DNA of 64,000 bases. Origin: an uncultured Bacteroides sp. GTDB lineage: Bacteria > Bacteroidota > Bacteroidia > Bacteroidales > Bacteroidaceae. Below the pieces are notes generated by a model. It did no database searches. It worked only from the letters and a program-made list of their open reading frames with translations, and was not told the DNA's origin. This document shows positions 17,933 to 26,757 of this stretch, piece after piece. Where the stretch lies: the NCBI GenBank assembly GCA_948847595.1, contig CAQOGY010000014.1:8455-72454 (forward strand). Reading direction: 5' to 3'. A program made the translations under genes and the position numbers. Position 1 is the first letter of the stretch, and each line of letters opens with the position of its first letter.

Positions 17933-18775
17933 ATGTCATCTATCTGTCAAGGTACTTGGGATTGTCAGAACTGCCCGAAAGCCGTAGACAATGCTATTGC
18001 TCACATTATTCATCCAAGAGGCTATCACCAACCAGCCCGGAAATGTGAGGAAAACTTCATCCTTTTTTTGATAAGAGGTGAGGTATTGGTTAATAGTCAA
18101 GAATATGCAGGTACGATGCTGAGAGCAGGTGAATTTATTCTTCAGGCTATCGGTTCAAAATTTGAGATGCTTGCCATGACTGAGTGCGAATGTATTTATT
18201 ATCGTTTCATTCAGCCGGAACTATTCTGTGACTTCCGTTTCAATCATATTATGAAGGAGGTGTCTTCACCATTAATCTATTCACCATTAAAGATAATCCC
18301 TGAATTGAAATATTTTTTGGATGGCTCTAAATCCTATTTGAGTGAAAGTAAAGTTTGTCGGGACTTGCTGTCGTTAAAGCGCAAGGAACTGGCATTTGTA
18401 TTGGGGTACTATTATTCAGACTATGATTTGGCAAGCTTGGTACATCCACTCTCTAAATACACTTCCACTTTCCAGTACTTCATCCTTCAAAACTATAAGA
18501 AAGTAAAAACAGTGGAAGAACTTGCCCAACTTGGCGGCTATACTGTCAGTACCCTGCGGCGTATCTTCAATAATGTATTCCACGAACCGGTATACGAATG
18601 GATGCAGGCGCGACGTAAGGAAGGTATTTTGGACGAGTTGCTTAATACAAACAACAGTATCTCTGAAATATGCTATAAATATGGCTTTGAATCTCTGCCA
18701 CACTTCTCCAATTTCTGTAAGAAATTCTTTGGTGCTTCTCCACGCATGCTAAGAACAAACAAAAAGGCCATCTGA
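17933..18775 (+). CDS. AraC family regulator with N-terminal four-cysteine motif (paralogue 1)
   Basis: The product is 280 residues. The C-terminal 100 residues are an AraC/XylS double HTH (VEELAQLGGYTVSTLRRIFNN, ISEICYKYGFESLPHFSNFC). The N-terminal half is cupin or cNMP-binding-like (FILFLIRGEVLVNSQEYAGT). Cys5, Cys11, Cys14 and Cys38 give the spacing C-x5-C-x2-C-x23-C, and exactly the same spacing is found in the paralogue at 24296-25171. I infer a metal or iron-sulfur site, which could make it a redox or oxygen sensor. It lies between the fimbrial terminator and a sulfatase gene in the same orientation, 233 bp upstream of the latter. Its targets are not shown by the sequence. Confidence 0.88.
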   Translation: MSSICQGTWDCQNCPKAVDNAIAHIIHPRGYHQPARKCEENFILFLIRGEVLVNSQEYAGTMLRAGEFILQAIGSKFEMLAMTECECIYYRFIQPELFCDFRFNHIMKEVSSPLIYSPLKIIPELKYFLDGSKSYLSESKVCRDLLSLKRKELAFVLGYYYSDYDLASLVHPLSKYTSTFQYFILQNYKKVKTVEELAQLGGYTVSTLRRIFNNVFHEPVYEWMQARRKEGILDELLNTNNSISEICYKYGFESLPHFSNFCKKFFGASPRMLRTNKKAI

Positions 18776-19008
18776 TAATTTTTCAGAGAGAACGTCAAAT
18801 AATCTTTTTTTCTTTGTGAGCATAGTGCATTTGTTGTATATTGCTGCTGTTTCCCTTAAAATCAGTCTAATACATCTTTATTATAGAGTCGGATCACTTC
18901 AAATAAAGCCATGACAAGGCGGATACGGAAATTAAACTTTTTATTTCAGTAAATTTAAATCTATTATGGCACGTACAATACTAGGATATAAATCATAAAT
19001 ACTATGTA

Positions 19009-20535
19009 ATGAGAACAAAACGAGCTTTTAAGGAATTTTGTGTATTGGGTGGTTTGGCATCTTCCGTTTGCGGGGTGGCTCAGGAACGCCCGAATATTAT
19101 TGTCTTCCTTGTAGATGACATGGGACTTATGGATACGTCGGTTCCTTTTATCGCAGATGAGAGTGGTCAGCCGGTGCGTCATCCGCTGAATGACTGGTAT
19201 CATACTCCGAATATGGAGAGACTGGCTAAACAGGGTATTTGTTTTTCTACTTTTTACGCACAGAGCGTGAGTTCCCCTTCCAGAGCTTCCATCATGACCG
19301 GACAGAATGCGACCAGGCATGGAGTCACTAACTGGATTAATGCTGAGAGCAACAATCGGAATCCTTTCGGACCGCCCCAATGGAACTGGAAAGGTCTCAG
19401 AAAAGATATGCCTACCATGCCGAGAGTCCTGCAACAAGCCGGATATAAAACTATTCATGTAGGAAAGGCACATTTCGGCTGTATGGGAAGCGAAGGAGAG
19501 AATCCGCTGAATATCGGCTTTGATGTAAATATCGCAGGTTCCGGCATTGGACATCCCGGCAGCTATTATGGCGAATGGGGATACGGGCATATCAAGGGAC
19601 AGAAGATTAGAGCAGTTCCTGACCTGGAGAAATATCACGGTACAGATACCTTCCTGAGTGAAGCGCTGACTATAGAAGCGAATCGGGAGATCACCAAAGC
19701 CGTAGAAGAAAAACGACCTTTCTATCTGAATATGGCCCATTACGCAGTTCATTCACCTTTCCAGGCAGACAAACGTTTCTTGTCACGCTACACCGACCCG
19801 GATAAGAACGAGCAGGCAAGAGCTTTTGCTACATTGATAGAAGGCATGGATAAATCATTAGGCGACATCATGGACCAACTCGAAAAGCTGGGAATTGCTG
19901 AGAATACGCTGATTCTCTTTTTAGGAGATAACGGTGGTGATGCTCCATTGGGAGATGAACGTGGCTATGGTTCTTCCGCTCCGCTGAGAGGTAAAAAGGG
20001 GACGGAGTTTGAAGGTGGTATGCGTGTTCCTTTCATCGCAGCTTGGGCAAAGCCTGAGAAGAAGAGCAAAGTACAGAAGAACTTGCCTATTGAAGTAGGA
20101 AGTATGCAGACACAGTTGGGTACAATCATGGATATCTATCCGACGGTTCTGTCTGTGGCAGGATGTGAAGTTCCCCAAAACTACGTGATAGACGGGTTCG
20201 ATCTGAAAAAGCAACTGAGCGGTAAGGTGGACAAGAAGCGTCCCGAGTCTTTCCTGATGCACTTCCCTCATGCACACCGCGGCAGCTACTTCACCACCTA
20301 TCGCATGGGCGACTGGAAACTGATTTATTATTATCTTCCCGAGACTCCGAAGCAACCCAAAGCTTTGCTTTACAATCTGAAAGATGATCCGGAAGAAAGA
20401 AATGAACTTTCCTCCGCACATCCGGATAAATGCAGGGAGATGATTCAGGAAATGTCTGCTCAATTAGAGAAGGAAGGAGCTCTTTATCCGGTGGATAAAC
20501 AAGGAAATGAGTTGAAACCTTTTGTTTACTTTTGA
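19009..20535 (+). CDS. Ser-type sulfatase (S1 family), secreted
   Basis: The product is 508 residues with a signal peptide ending near VCGVAQ, so periplasmic or exported. The sulfatase signature is SSPSR with Ser88 as the residue converted to formylglycine; Asp36/Asp37 (VDDMG) are metal ligands, and the C-terminal metal motif FLGDNGGD is present. A Ser rather than Cys at the conversion site means activation by the anaerobic radical-SAM enzyme (anSME), which must be encoded outside the window. HVGKAHFG takes the place of the more usual GKWHxG substrate motif. The substrate cannot be assigned; sulfated host glycans are likely given the other sulfatases and the hexosaminidase nearby. It converges with the frd operon. 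Confidence 0.92.
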   Translation: MRTKRAFKEFCVLGGLASSVCGVAQERPNIIVFLVDDMGLMDTSVPFIADESGQPVRHPLNDWYHTPNMERLAKQGICFSTFYAQSVSSPSRASIMTGQNATRHGVTNWINAESNNRNPFGPPQWNWKGLRKDMPTMPRVLQQAGYKTIHVGKAHFGCMGSEGENPLNIGFDVNIAGSGIGHPGSYYGEWGYGHIKGQKIRAVPDLEKYHGTDTFLSEALTIEANREITKAVEEKRPFYLNMAHYAVHSPFQADKRFLSRYTDPDKNEQARAFATLIEGMDKSLGDIMDQLEKLGIAENTLILFLGDNGGDAPLGDERGYGSSAPLRGKKGTEFEGGMRVPFIAAWAKPEKKSKVQKNLPIEVGSMQTQLGTIMDIYPTVLSVAGCEVPQNYVIDGFDLKKQLSGKVDKKRPESFLMHFPHAHRGSYFTTYRMGDWKLIYYYLPETPKQPKALLYNLKDDPEERNELSSAHPDKCREMIQEMSAQLEKEGALYPVDKQGNELKPFVYF

Positions 20536-20600
20536 TAAATGTCGATTTAGGTCGGAATGAATAATAACAGTTAATCCATTAGTAATTGGTCAGTAAAAAG

Positions 20601-20634
20601 AAATCCCCCGCCAGCTAACGCCGACGGGGGATTT
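20601..20634 (-). terminator. Terminator between sulfatase and frd operon
   Basis: Arms AAATCCCCCG (20601-20610) and CGGGGGATTT (20625-20634) are perfectly complementary around a 14-nt loop. On the minus strand the stem is followed by CTTTTTAC, so it should end the frdCAB transcript. It can also act on the convergent sulfatase transcript. Confidence 0.75.
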
Positions 20635-20661
20635 ATGCTATTAATCAAATCAAGCTCACGC

Positions 20662-21417
20662 TTAGTCTTTCAGTTTAGCGATGATGAAGTCGCGGTTCAG
20701 GCGGGCGATGTTGCTGATAGAGATGTTCTTCGGACATTCAGCCTCGCAAGCGCGGGTGTTGGTACAGTTACCGAATCCGAGTTCGTCCATCTTGGACAAC
20801 ATAGCTTTCGCACGGCGCAGAGCTTCCGGTTTACCTTGCGGAAGCAAGTTCAACTGGCTGACCTTTGCCGAAACGAACAACATGGCAGAACCATTCTTAC
20901 AAGCAGCTACACAAGCACCGCAACCGATACAAGAAGCGGCATCCATAGCTTCGTCAGCAATGGGCTTCGGGATCAGGATAGCGTTGGCATCCTGCGGAGC
21001 ACCTGTACGAACGCTTACGTAACCACCGGCCTGCATGATCTTGTCATAAGCAGTACGGTCTACCATCAAGTCCTTGATGACAGGGAAACCGGCCGAACGC
21101 CAAGGCTCAACAGTGATGGTGTCACCATCGTTGAAACGACGCATGTAAATCTGGCAAGTAGTAGCACCTGTTGCAGGACCGTGCGGATGTCCGTTGATGT
21201 AAAGAGAACACATACCGCAGATACCTTCGCGGCAGTCGTGGTCGAATACAACCGGTTCTTTTCTTTCGCTGATCAGCTGTTCGTTCAGAATATCCAGCAT
21301 TTCGAGGAAGGAAGTATCACCGGGGATATCTTTCATTTGGTAGGTTTCAAAAGCGCCTTTAGCCTTCGGGCCTGCTTGACGCCATACCTTCAGTGTAAAT
21401 GATATATTTTTATCCAT
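20662..21417 (-). CDS. frdB: Fumarate reductase / succinate dehydrogenase iron-sulfur subunit
   Basis: The product is 251 residues, cytoplasmic face of the inner membrane. Cys62, Cys67, Cys70 and Cys88 fit a [2Fe-2S] site. CIGCGACVAAC (Cys163, 166, 169 and 173) and Cys218, 224 and 228 (CTNTRACEAEC) fit the [4Fe-4S] and [3Fe-4S] sites. In Bacteroides this complex reduces fumarate with menaquinol and is needed for succinate and propionate formation. It is the last gene of the minus-strand order cytochrome b, flavoprotein, iron-sulfur protein, 36 nt after frdA, and a GC-rich hairpin follows. Confidence 0.96.
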   Translation of the reverse strand: MDKNISFTLKVWRQAGPKAKGAFETYQMKDIPGDTSFLEMLDILNEQLISERKEPVVFDHDCREGICGMCSLYINGHPHGPATGATTCQIYMRRFNDGDTITVEPWRSAGFPVIKDLMVDRTAYDKIMQAGGYVSVRTGAPQDANAILIPKPIADEAMDAASCIGCGACVAACKNGSAMLFVSAKVSQLNLLPQGKPEALRRAKAMLSKMDELGFGNCTNTRACEAECPKNISISNIARLNRDFIIAKLKD

Positions 21418-21453
21418 TTTCGTCTAATTCTTTTAAATGTTTAACTTCACCGA

Positions 21454-23433
21454 TTAGCTCTTGTAGTTACGGGTCTGAACCTTGATAGCTTCATAAACCA
21501 ACGGTTCTTTGTACAATACCGGAGCCTTTTCATCGTCACCTTGATATTCCCAGCATGCTACGTAGAAGAAGTTTTCGTCATCACGTTTTGCTTCTCCTTC
21601 TTCAGTCTGGTATTCTTCACGGAAGTGACCACCACAACTTTCGTTACGGTTCAATGCGTCGTAAGCAACGAGCTCGCCCATAGTGATGAAGTCATACAGA
21701 CGGATAGCCTTGTCGAGCTCAACGTTCATACCTTCCTTAGAACCGGGGATAAACAGATTGGTTTCGAATTCCTTGCGGACTGCTTTCAGTTCGGCGATAC
21801 CTTTCTTCAGGCCTTCTGCCGTACGTCCCATACCTACGTATTCCCACATGATGTGACCCAGTTTCTTGTGGATAGAATCAACTGATTCTTTACCCTGGAT
21901 GCTCATGAATTTGTCGATCTTAGCTTGAACAGCCTTTTCTGCTTCGGCAAATTCGGGAAGATCGGTAGAGAAACGAGGAACAGTAATCTGATCTGCCAGA
22001 TAGTTCTGGATAGTGTAAGGCAATACGAAGTAACCGTCGGCCAGACCTTGCATCAATGCGGAAGCACCGAGGCGGTTTGCACCGTGGTCGGAGAAGTTAC
22101 ATTCACCGATAGCGAACAGACCTTTGATAGTGGTTTGCAGTTCGTAGTCTACCCAGATACCACCCATTGTATAGTGGATAGCCGGATAAATCATCATCGG
22201 ATTATAATATTTCACACCACTGATTTCTTTTGCCAGTTCGCCCGGATTAACGTCAGTGATTTCTTCATACATATCGAAGAGGTTACCATAACGCTGAAGC
22301 ACTACATCGATGCCCAGACGGTTGATAGCTTCAGAGAAATCGAGGAATACGGCCAGACCTGTGTTGTTCACACCGAAACCTGCGTCGCAACGTTCTTTAG
22401 CTGCACGGCTGGCAACGTCACGCGGAACCAGGTTACCGAATGCCGGATAACGGCGTTCCAGGTAGTAGTCGCGGTCTTCTTCAGGAATATCGCTTCCCTT
22501 GATTTCGCCTTTCTGCAATTTGATAGCGTCTTCTTTCTTCTTCGGAACCCAGATACGACCGTCGTTACGCAGAGATTCGGACATCAGAGTCAGTTTGGAC
22601 TGCTTGTCACCGTGTACCGGGATACAAGTCGGGTGAATCTGAACGTATGCGGGGTTAGCGAATACAGCACCCTTGCGGTAGCAAGAGATAGCAGCTGTAC
22701 AGTTACAACCCATAGCGTTGGTAGACAGGAAGTAAGCGTTACCGTAACCACCGGTAGCGATTACTACGGCGTGAGCAGCGAAACGTTCCAGTTCGCCGGT
22801 GATTAAGTTCTTGGCGATGATACCGCGAGCACGTCCGTCGATGATCACAACGTCCTGCATTTCATAACGGGTGAACAGCTTCACCGTACCTACGTTTACC
22901 TGACGGCTTAGTGCGGAGTAAGCACCCAGCAACAGCTGCTGGCCGGTCTGGCCTTTAGCGTAGAATGTACGTGATACCTGTGCACCACCGAAAGAACGGT
23001 TGTCCAGTGTACCGCCGTATTCGCGTGCAAAAGGAACACCCTGGGCTACGCATTGGTCGATGATAGCGTTGGATACTTCGGCCAGACGGTAAACGTTGGC
23101 TTCACGTGCACGATAGTCACCACCTTTTACTGTATCGTAAAACAGACGGTAAACGGAGTCACCATCATTCTGATAATTCTTTGCAGCATTGATACCACCC
23201 TGTGCAGCGATAGAGTGTGCACGGCGCGGAGAGTCCTGAATACAGAAGTTGAATACTCTGAAACCCATTTCACCGAGGGATGCAGCAGCAGAAGCACCTG
23301 CCAGACCCGTACCCACAACGATGATATCCAAACGGCGTTTATTAGCGGGGTTCACCAATTTCTGGTGAGCTTTATAGTTGGTCCATTTCTCAGCCACCGG
23401 GCCTTCTGGAATTTTTGAATCTATCTTGATCAT
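21454..23433 (-). CDS. frdA: Fumarate reductase / succinate dehydrogenase flavoprotein subunit
   Basis: The product is 659 residues. The FAD-binding dinucleotide fold is near the N-terminus (IIVVGTGLAGASAAASLGEM) and is followed by the flavinylation region (AHSIAAQGGINAA). HPTCIPVHG and the C-terminal capping region (FGVNNTGLAVFLDF, GECNFSDHGANRLGASALM) are typical of the Bacillus/Bacteroides-type enzyme. It interconverts fumarate and succinate at the inner face of the membrane. Codon use and GC are slightly higher than in the flanking PUL genes, as expected for a highly expressed core gene. It lies 37 nt after the cytochrome b gene. Confidence 0.97.
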   Translation of the reverse strand: MIKIDSKIPEGPVAEKWTNYKAHQKLVNPANKRRLDIIVVGTGLAGASAAASLGEMGFRVFNFCIQDSPRRAHSIAAQGGINAAKNYQNDGDSVYRLFYDTVKGGDYRAREANVYRLAEVSNAIIDQCVAQGVPFAREYGGTLDNRSFGGAQVSRTFYAKGQTGQQLLLGAYSALSRQVNVGTVKLFTRYEMQDVVIIDGRARGIIAKNLITGELERFAAHAVVIATGGYGNAYFLSTNAMGCNCTAAISCYRKGAVFANPAYVQIHPTCIPVHGDKQSKLTLMSESLRNDGRIWVPKKKEDAIKLQKGEIKGSDIPEEDRDYYLERRYPAFGNLVPRDVASRAAKERCDAGFGVNNTGLAVFLDFSEAINRLGIDVVLQRYGNLFDMYEEITDVNPGELAKEISGVKYYNPMMIYPAIHYTMGGIWVDYELQTTIKGLFAIGECNFSDHGANRLGASALMQGLADGYFVLPYTIQNYLADQITVPRFSTDLPEFAEAEKAVQAKIDKFMSIQGKESVDSIHKKLGHIMWEYVGMGRTAEGLKKGIAELKAVRKEFETNLFIPGSKEGMNVELDKAIRLYDFITMGELVAYDALNRNESCGGHFREEYQTEEGEAKRDDENFFYVACWEYQGDDEKAPVLYKEPLVYEAIKVQTRNYKS

Positions 23434-23470
23434 AATATTATTTACAATTTAATCATTTACAATTTACTAT

Positions 23471-24175
23471 TTAGCAAGCACCGCCACAAAGGAGTGATTT
23501 CACGAAGAATACCACTACTACGAGTGCGAAACCGAGTACTACAATCGTAGAATAGATGTTAGAAATACATTTCCAACGATTGATCCATACCTTGTTGTTC
23601 CATCCCAGTGATTGCATGGAGCTCCAGAAACCGTGAGTCAGGTGGAACCACAAAGCAAACAGCCAAATGAGGTAGAGCACTACATAAACCGGACAAGAGA
23701 ATGTCTGCTGGATGTGATATGCACCGTTTGCCGCATAAGCCAGCGTCAGTGTATCAGCGTGCATGTCCAGGTTGTGCATCAGTTCCGGCAACTGCATTTT
23801 TGCCCAGAAGTTGAAGAGGTGCAAACCGAGGCCTACGATAACGATAATGCCTAACACCAACATGTTTTGAGAAGCCCACTCTACAGTTTTCGGTTTGTCG
23901 ACCACTGCATAGCGTTCGCTACCGCGCGCTGTGCGATTCTGCATTGTCAGCCAGAACGCGTAGATGATGTGAATAATGAAAAGAGCAGCCAGTGCTGCGG
24001 TAGCTACCAGCGCATACCAGTTTGCTCCCAAAAACTCACAAATCATGTTGTAACCATCAGCCGAGATGATTGCAACTAAGTTCATCGCCATGTGAAATGT
24101 TAGAAACAGGACAAGGGCGATACCGGTAACGCTCATCACCACTTTCCTTCCTACAGATGAATTACTTAACCACAT
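23471..24175 (-). CDS. frdC: Fumarate reductase / succinate dehydrogenase cytochrome b subunit
   Basis: The product is 234 residues with five predicted membrane helices (starting near residues 13, 50, 98, 155 and 200), which is the B-type single-anchor layout of SdhC/FrdC in Bacillus, Wolinella and Bacteroides. His residues within the helices (FHMAMN, IIHIIYAF, LHLFNF, FHLTHGF) are candidate haem b ligands. It anchors the flavoprotein and iron-sulfur subunits and exchanges electrons with menaquinone. It is the first gene of the operon and has a full-consensus promoter 60-100 nt upstream. Confidence 0.95.
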   Translation of the reverse strand: MWLSNSSVGRKVVMSVTGIALVLFLTFHMAMNLVAIISADGYNMICEFLGANWYALVATAALAALFIIHIIYAFWLTMQNRTARGSERYAVVDKPKTVEWASQNMLVLGIIVIVGLGLHLFNFWAKMQLPELMHNLDMHADTLTLAYAANGAYHIQQTFSCPVYVVLYLIWLFALWFHLTHGFWSSMQSLGWNNKVWINRWKCISNIYSTIVVLGFALVVVVFFVKSLLCGGAC

Positions 24176-24244
24176 AAATGATTGAATTTAAATTATTTAA
24201 TTGTTAGAACTAAAATTTCGACGTTTTACACCTCTTACAGACTG

Positions 24245-24276
24245 CAAAAATAGGGGAAATAGATTGATTGACCAAA
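24245..24276 (-). promoter_or_regulatory. Full-consensus Bacteroides promoter of the frdCAB operon
   Basis: On the minus strand TTTG (24273-24276) is followed after 20 bp by TATTTTTG (24245-24252), matching -33 TTTG and -7 TAnnTTTG. Transcription should begin near 24238, giving a leader of about 62 nt. The promoter lies only some 20 bp beyond the stop codon of the four-Cys AraC gene. Confidence 0.75.
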
Positions 24277-24295
24277 GAATTAAAGAAATAATTCC

Positions 24296-25171
24296 TTAAT
24301 CGGTGATCTTTCCGATTTTTTCGCCATTGGCCGCTTTCTTGCGCAAGGCGCGCGGGGTGTCTCCGAAGGAGTCTTTGCAGAAGTGTGCAAGGTGGGACAG
24401 CGAGTCGAAACCATACCGGTTGCAAATCTCTGTAATCCGCATATTAGAGTGCTGTAGGTCTTCGAGGATGCCTTCCCGTTTTTTCTCCAGCATCCATTCG
24501 TAGACGGGCACGCCGTATAAGTTTCGGAAGAGACGGCGGAAGGTGGTGGTGTTATAGCCTCCCAGATGTGCGAATTCTTCGACGTTCTTCGCTTTGCTGT
24601 AATTCTGCATGACAAAGTATTGGAAACTTTCCGTATAGGTGCTGATCGGGTAGAAGAAAGCCCTCAACTGGGGCAGGGGATAGTAATTGGTGATCATATA
24701 CACCATCTCCTGACATTTCAGGTCGATATATTTGCCGCAGGCGGGAGTCGACTCGTCAAGGTATGCGGCTACGTCGTTGATGAGATAGAACAGGCGCGGG
24801 TTCATCACCATTGGGGTGTAGGTCAGCGGGCCTTCTGCCTGGTCGATGATTTCACGGTAGCGGTTTTCGCATAGCAACGGCAGTTCGTTGAACCAGAAAA
24901 GGATGTATGATACGTCCGTCAGTGCCAGTATCTCGTATTTTGAGCCGATGGCTTGCAGGATAAACTGTTTTTCGTGTAGTGTCGTTCCGGGATGTTCGTC
25001 ACTGTTGATCAGCAATTCGCCCTCGATCATAAAGAGCATGCAGTTTTGCGTGCACTTATCCTTCGGAATATGCTGCCCTCTGAGCAGATTTCTGTGAATA
25101 AGAGTGCTTTCCATCGCTTTGGGGCATCCTGAGCAATCTGTATGTTGAGCACAAAGTGAGTCTTTTGACAT
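24296..25171 (-). CDS. AraC family regulator with N-terminal four-cysteine motif (paralogue 2)
   Basis: The frame opens at 25246, but alignment with the paralogue at 17933 supports the ATG at 25171 (MSKDSLCAQHTDCSGCPKA), giving 291 residues. From there Cys7, Cys13, Cys16 and Cys40 have the spacing C-x5-C-x2-C-x23-C seen in the paralogue, and Cys44 is extra. A cupin-like segment (MLFMIEGELLINSDEHPGT) is followed by the AraC double HTH (VEEFAHLGGYNTTTFRRLFRN, ITEICNRYGFDSLSHLAHFC). The gene is divergent from a sulfatase-GH20 pair and ends next to the frd promoter. It may regulate either; this is inference. Confidence 0.88.
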   Translation of the reverse strand: MSKDSLCAQHTDCSGCPKAMESTLIHRNLLRGQHIPKDKCTQNCMLFMIEGELLINSDEHPGTTLHEKQFILQAIGSKYEILALTDVSYILFWFNELPLLCENRYREIIDQAEGPLTYTPMVMNPRLFYLINDVAAYLDESTPACGKYIDLKCQEMVYMITNYYPLPQLRAFFYPISTYTESFQYFVMQNYSKAKNVEEFAHLGGYNTTTFRRLFRNLYGVPVYEWMLEKKREGILEDLQHSNMRITEICNRYGFDSLSHLAHFCKDSFGDTPRALRKKAANGEKIGKITD

Positions 25172-25325
25172 GGGTTTTATCCGTGAATCGTTGTCTACAG
25201 GGACAAAGATAGTCGTTTTTTGTGAAAATAAAATTCTTTCTTCCATTATGTTTTAGCAGAAACGGGGATATGATTGTCTTTATTATGACAGGGTAGAATA
25301 TTATCATCAAAAACACAATCATATT

Positions 25326-26741
25326 ATGAAGAGCAAAAACGTATTATTGGGTATGGCCGGTGTGGCTATGTTTTCTTCCGGAGCTATGGCCCAAAAGCCT
25401 GCGAATATCATTCTGATCAATCTGGATGATTCGGGCAACGGAGATTTCTCGTGCCGTGGGGCGATCGGTTATCAGACTCCACATATCGACTGGATGGCTG
25501 CCAATGGGATGTCGATGAATAACTTTTATGCCGTGCAGCCTATCAGCGGTGCTTCGCGGGCGGGGCTGATGACCGGCTGTTATCCGAACCGTATCGGCTT
25601 CGCCTATGCGCTCAATCCGGGTTCGCCATATGGCATCAGCGAACAGGAGGAGACGGTAGCGGAACTGCTTCGCGATAAGGGATATGCTACGGCTATCTTC
25701 GGCAAGTGGCATCTGGGAGATGAGAAGAAATTCCTTCCGCTCCAGCATGGTTTCGACGAATATTATGGATTGCCTTACTCGAACGATATGTGGCCTTTCC
25801 ATCCTCAATATAAGTTTCCGGACCTTCCTCTGATCAAAGGGAATGACATTATCGGCTATAACACGGATCAGACGAAGTTGACGACCGATTATACCAATTA
25901 TGCGGTTGACTTCATCCACCGGAATGTGAATAAACCATTCTTCCTCTATCTGGCGCATTCCATGCCGCACGTTCCGCTGGCGGTGTCGGATAAGTTTAAG
26001 GGGAAAAGCGAACTGGGACTGTACGGAGACGTGATGATGGAACTGGACTGGAGCATAGGAGAAATCTTGCGGACCATCCGCGAGGAAGGAATAGAGGATA
26101 ATACGCTGGTCATTCTCACGTCCGACAACGGGCCGTGGGCTAATTACGGAAATCATGCGGGCTCGTCCGGAGGATTGCGTGAAGCGAAGGCGAATACGTT
26201 CAACGGGGGTACGCGTGTACCTTGCTTCTTTTATTGGAAAGGGAAGATTCCGCCTGCCAGTGTCTGCAATCATGTGTATTCCAATATCGATATTCTGCCT
26301 ACTTTAGTGGAGATTTCGGGAGCGAAGATGCCGAAATTGAAGATAGACGGAGTGAGCATGCTGCCTACGCTGACGGTAGACCCCACTATCGCGGCCCGCA
26401 AATATCTCTGTTTCTATTATCATAAGAACTCTTTGGAAGCGATTACGGACGGAAGATATAAATTGGTGTTCCCTCACAAATATGTGTCTTATGACGGGCA
26501 AGTGCCGGGGAACGACGGACTGCCCGGAGAACTGGGCGAAGGTGAGGTGAAGGAATGCGAACTGTACGACCTCCGTCGGGATATGGGCGAACGGGTGAAC
26601 GTTATCAGTCAGCATCCGGAAGTGGTGAAGGACCTGACCAGAGAGGCGGAAGTATGGCGTGACGAGCTTGGCGACGACCTGACCGGACGTCAGGGAAAGG
26701 CGCGGAGAGAAGCGGGTAAGTCGGTTAAGGCAGCTAAATAA
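25326..26741 (+). CDS. Ser-type sulfatase (S1 family), secreted
   Basis: The product is 471 residues with a signal peptide ending at AMAQ. The signature is SGASR with Ser74 as the predicted formylglycine site; Ala replaces the usual Pro, a variation accepted in the family. Metal ligands include Asp34/Asp35 (NLDDSG) and TSDNGPW. GKWHLGD holds the Lys and His that line the sulfate pocket. It is the first gene of a plus-strand pair with the GH20 hexosaminidase 16 nt downstream, so the two probably act in turn: removal of sulfate from an N-acetylhexosamine, then cleavage of the sugar. The exact substrate is unknown. Confidence 0.92.
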   Translation: MKSKNVLLGMAGVAMFSSGAMAQKPANIILINLDDSGNGDFSCRGAIGYQTPHIDWMAANGMSMNNFYAVQPISGASRAGLMTGCYPNRIGFAYALNPGSPYGISEQEETVAELLRDKGYATAIFGKWHLGDEKKFLPLQHGFDEYYGLPYSNDMWPFHPQYKFPDLPLIKGNDIIGYNTDQTKLTTDYTNYAVDFIHRNVNKPFFLYLAHSMPHVPLAVSDKFKGKSELGLYGDVMMELDWSIGEILRTIREEGIEDNTLVILTSDNGPWANYGNHAGSSGGLREAKANTFNGGTRVPCFFYWKGKIPPASVCNHVYSNIDILPTLVEISGAKMPKLKIDGVSMLPTLTVDPTIAARKYLCFYYHKNSLEAITDGRYKLVFPHKYVSYDGQVPGNDGLPGELGEGEVKECELYDLRRDMGERVNVISQHPEVVKDLTREAEVWRDELGDDLTGRQGKARREAGKSVKAAK

Positions 26742-26757
26742 ATACAATTGGTGGGAT

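Noticed and set aside
20635..21402. 255-codon frame antisense to frdB (and 21925-22806, 293 codons, antisense to frdA)
   Set aside because: Long antisense frames arise from the codon bias of the highly expressed frd genes; translations lack domains, and the sense genes are certain.
25344..26273. 309-codon frame antisense to a sulfatase
   Set aside because: It is a shadow of the sense sulfatase, Arg/His-rich without domain features and without a promoter.
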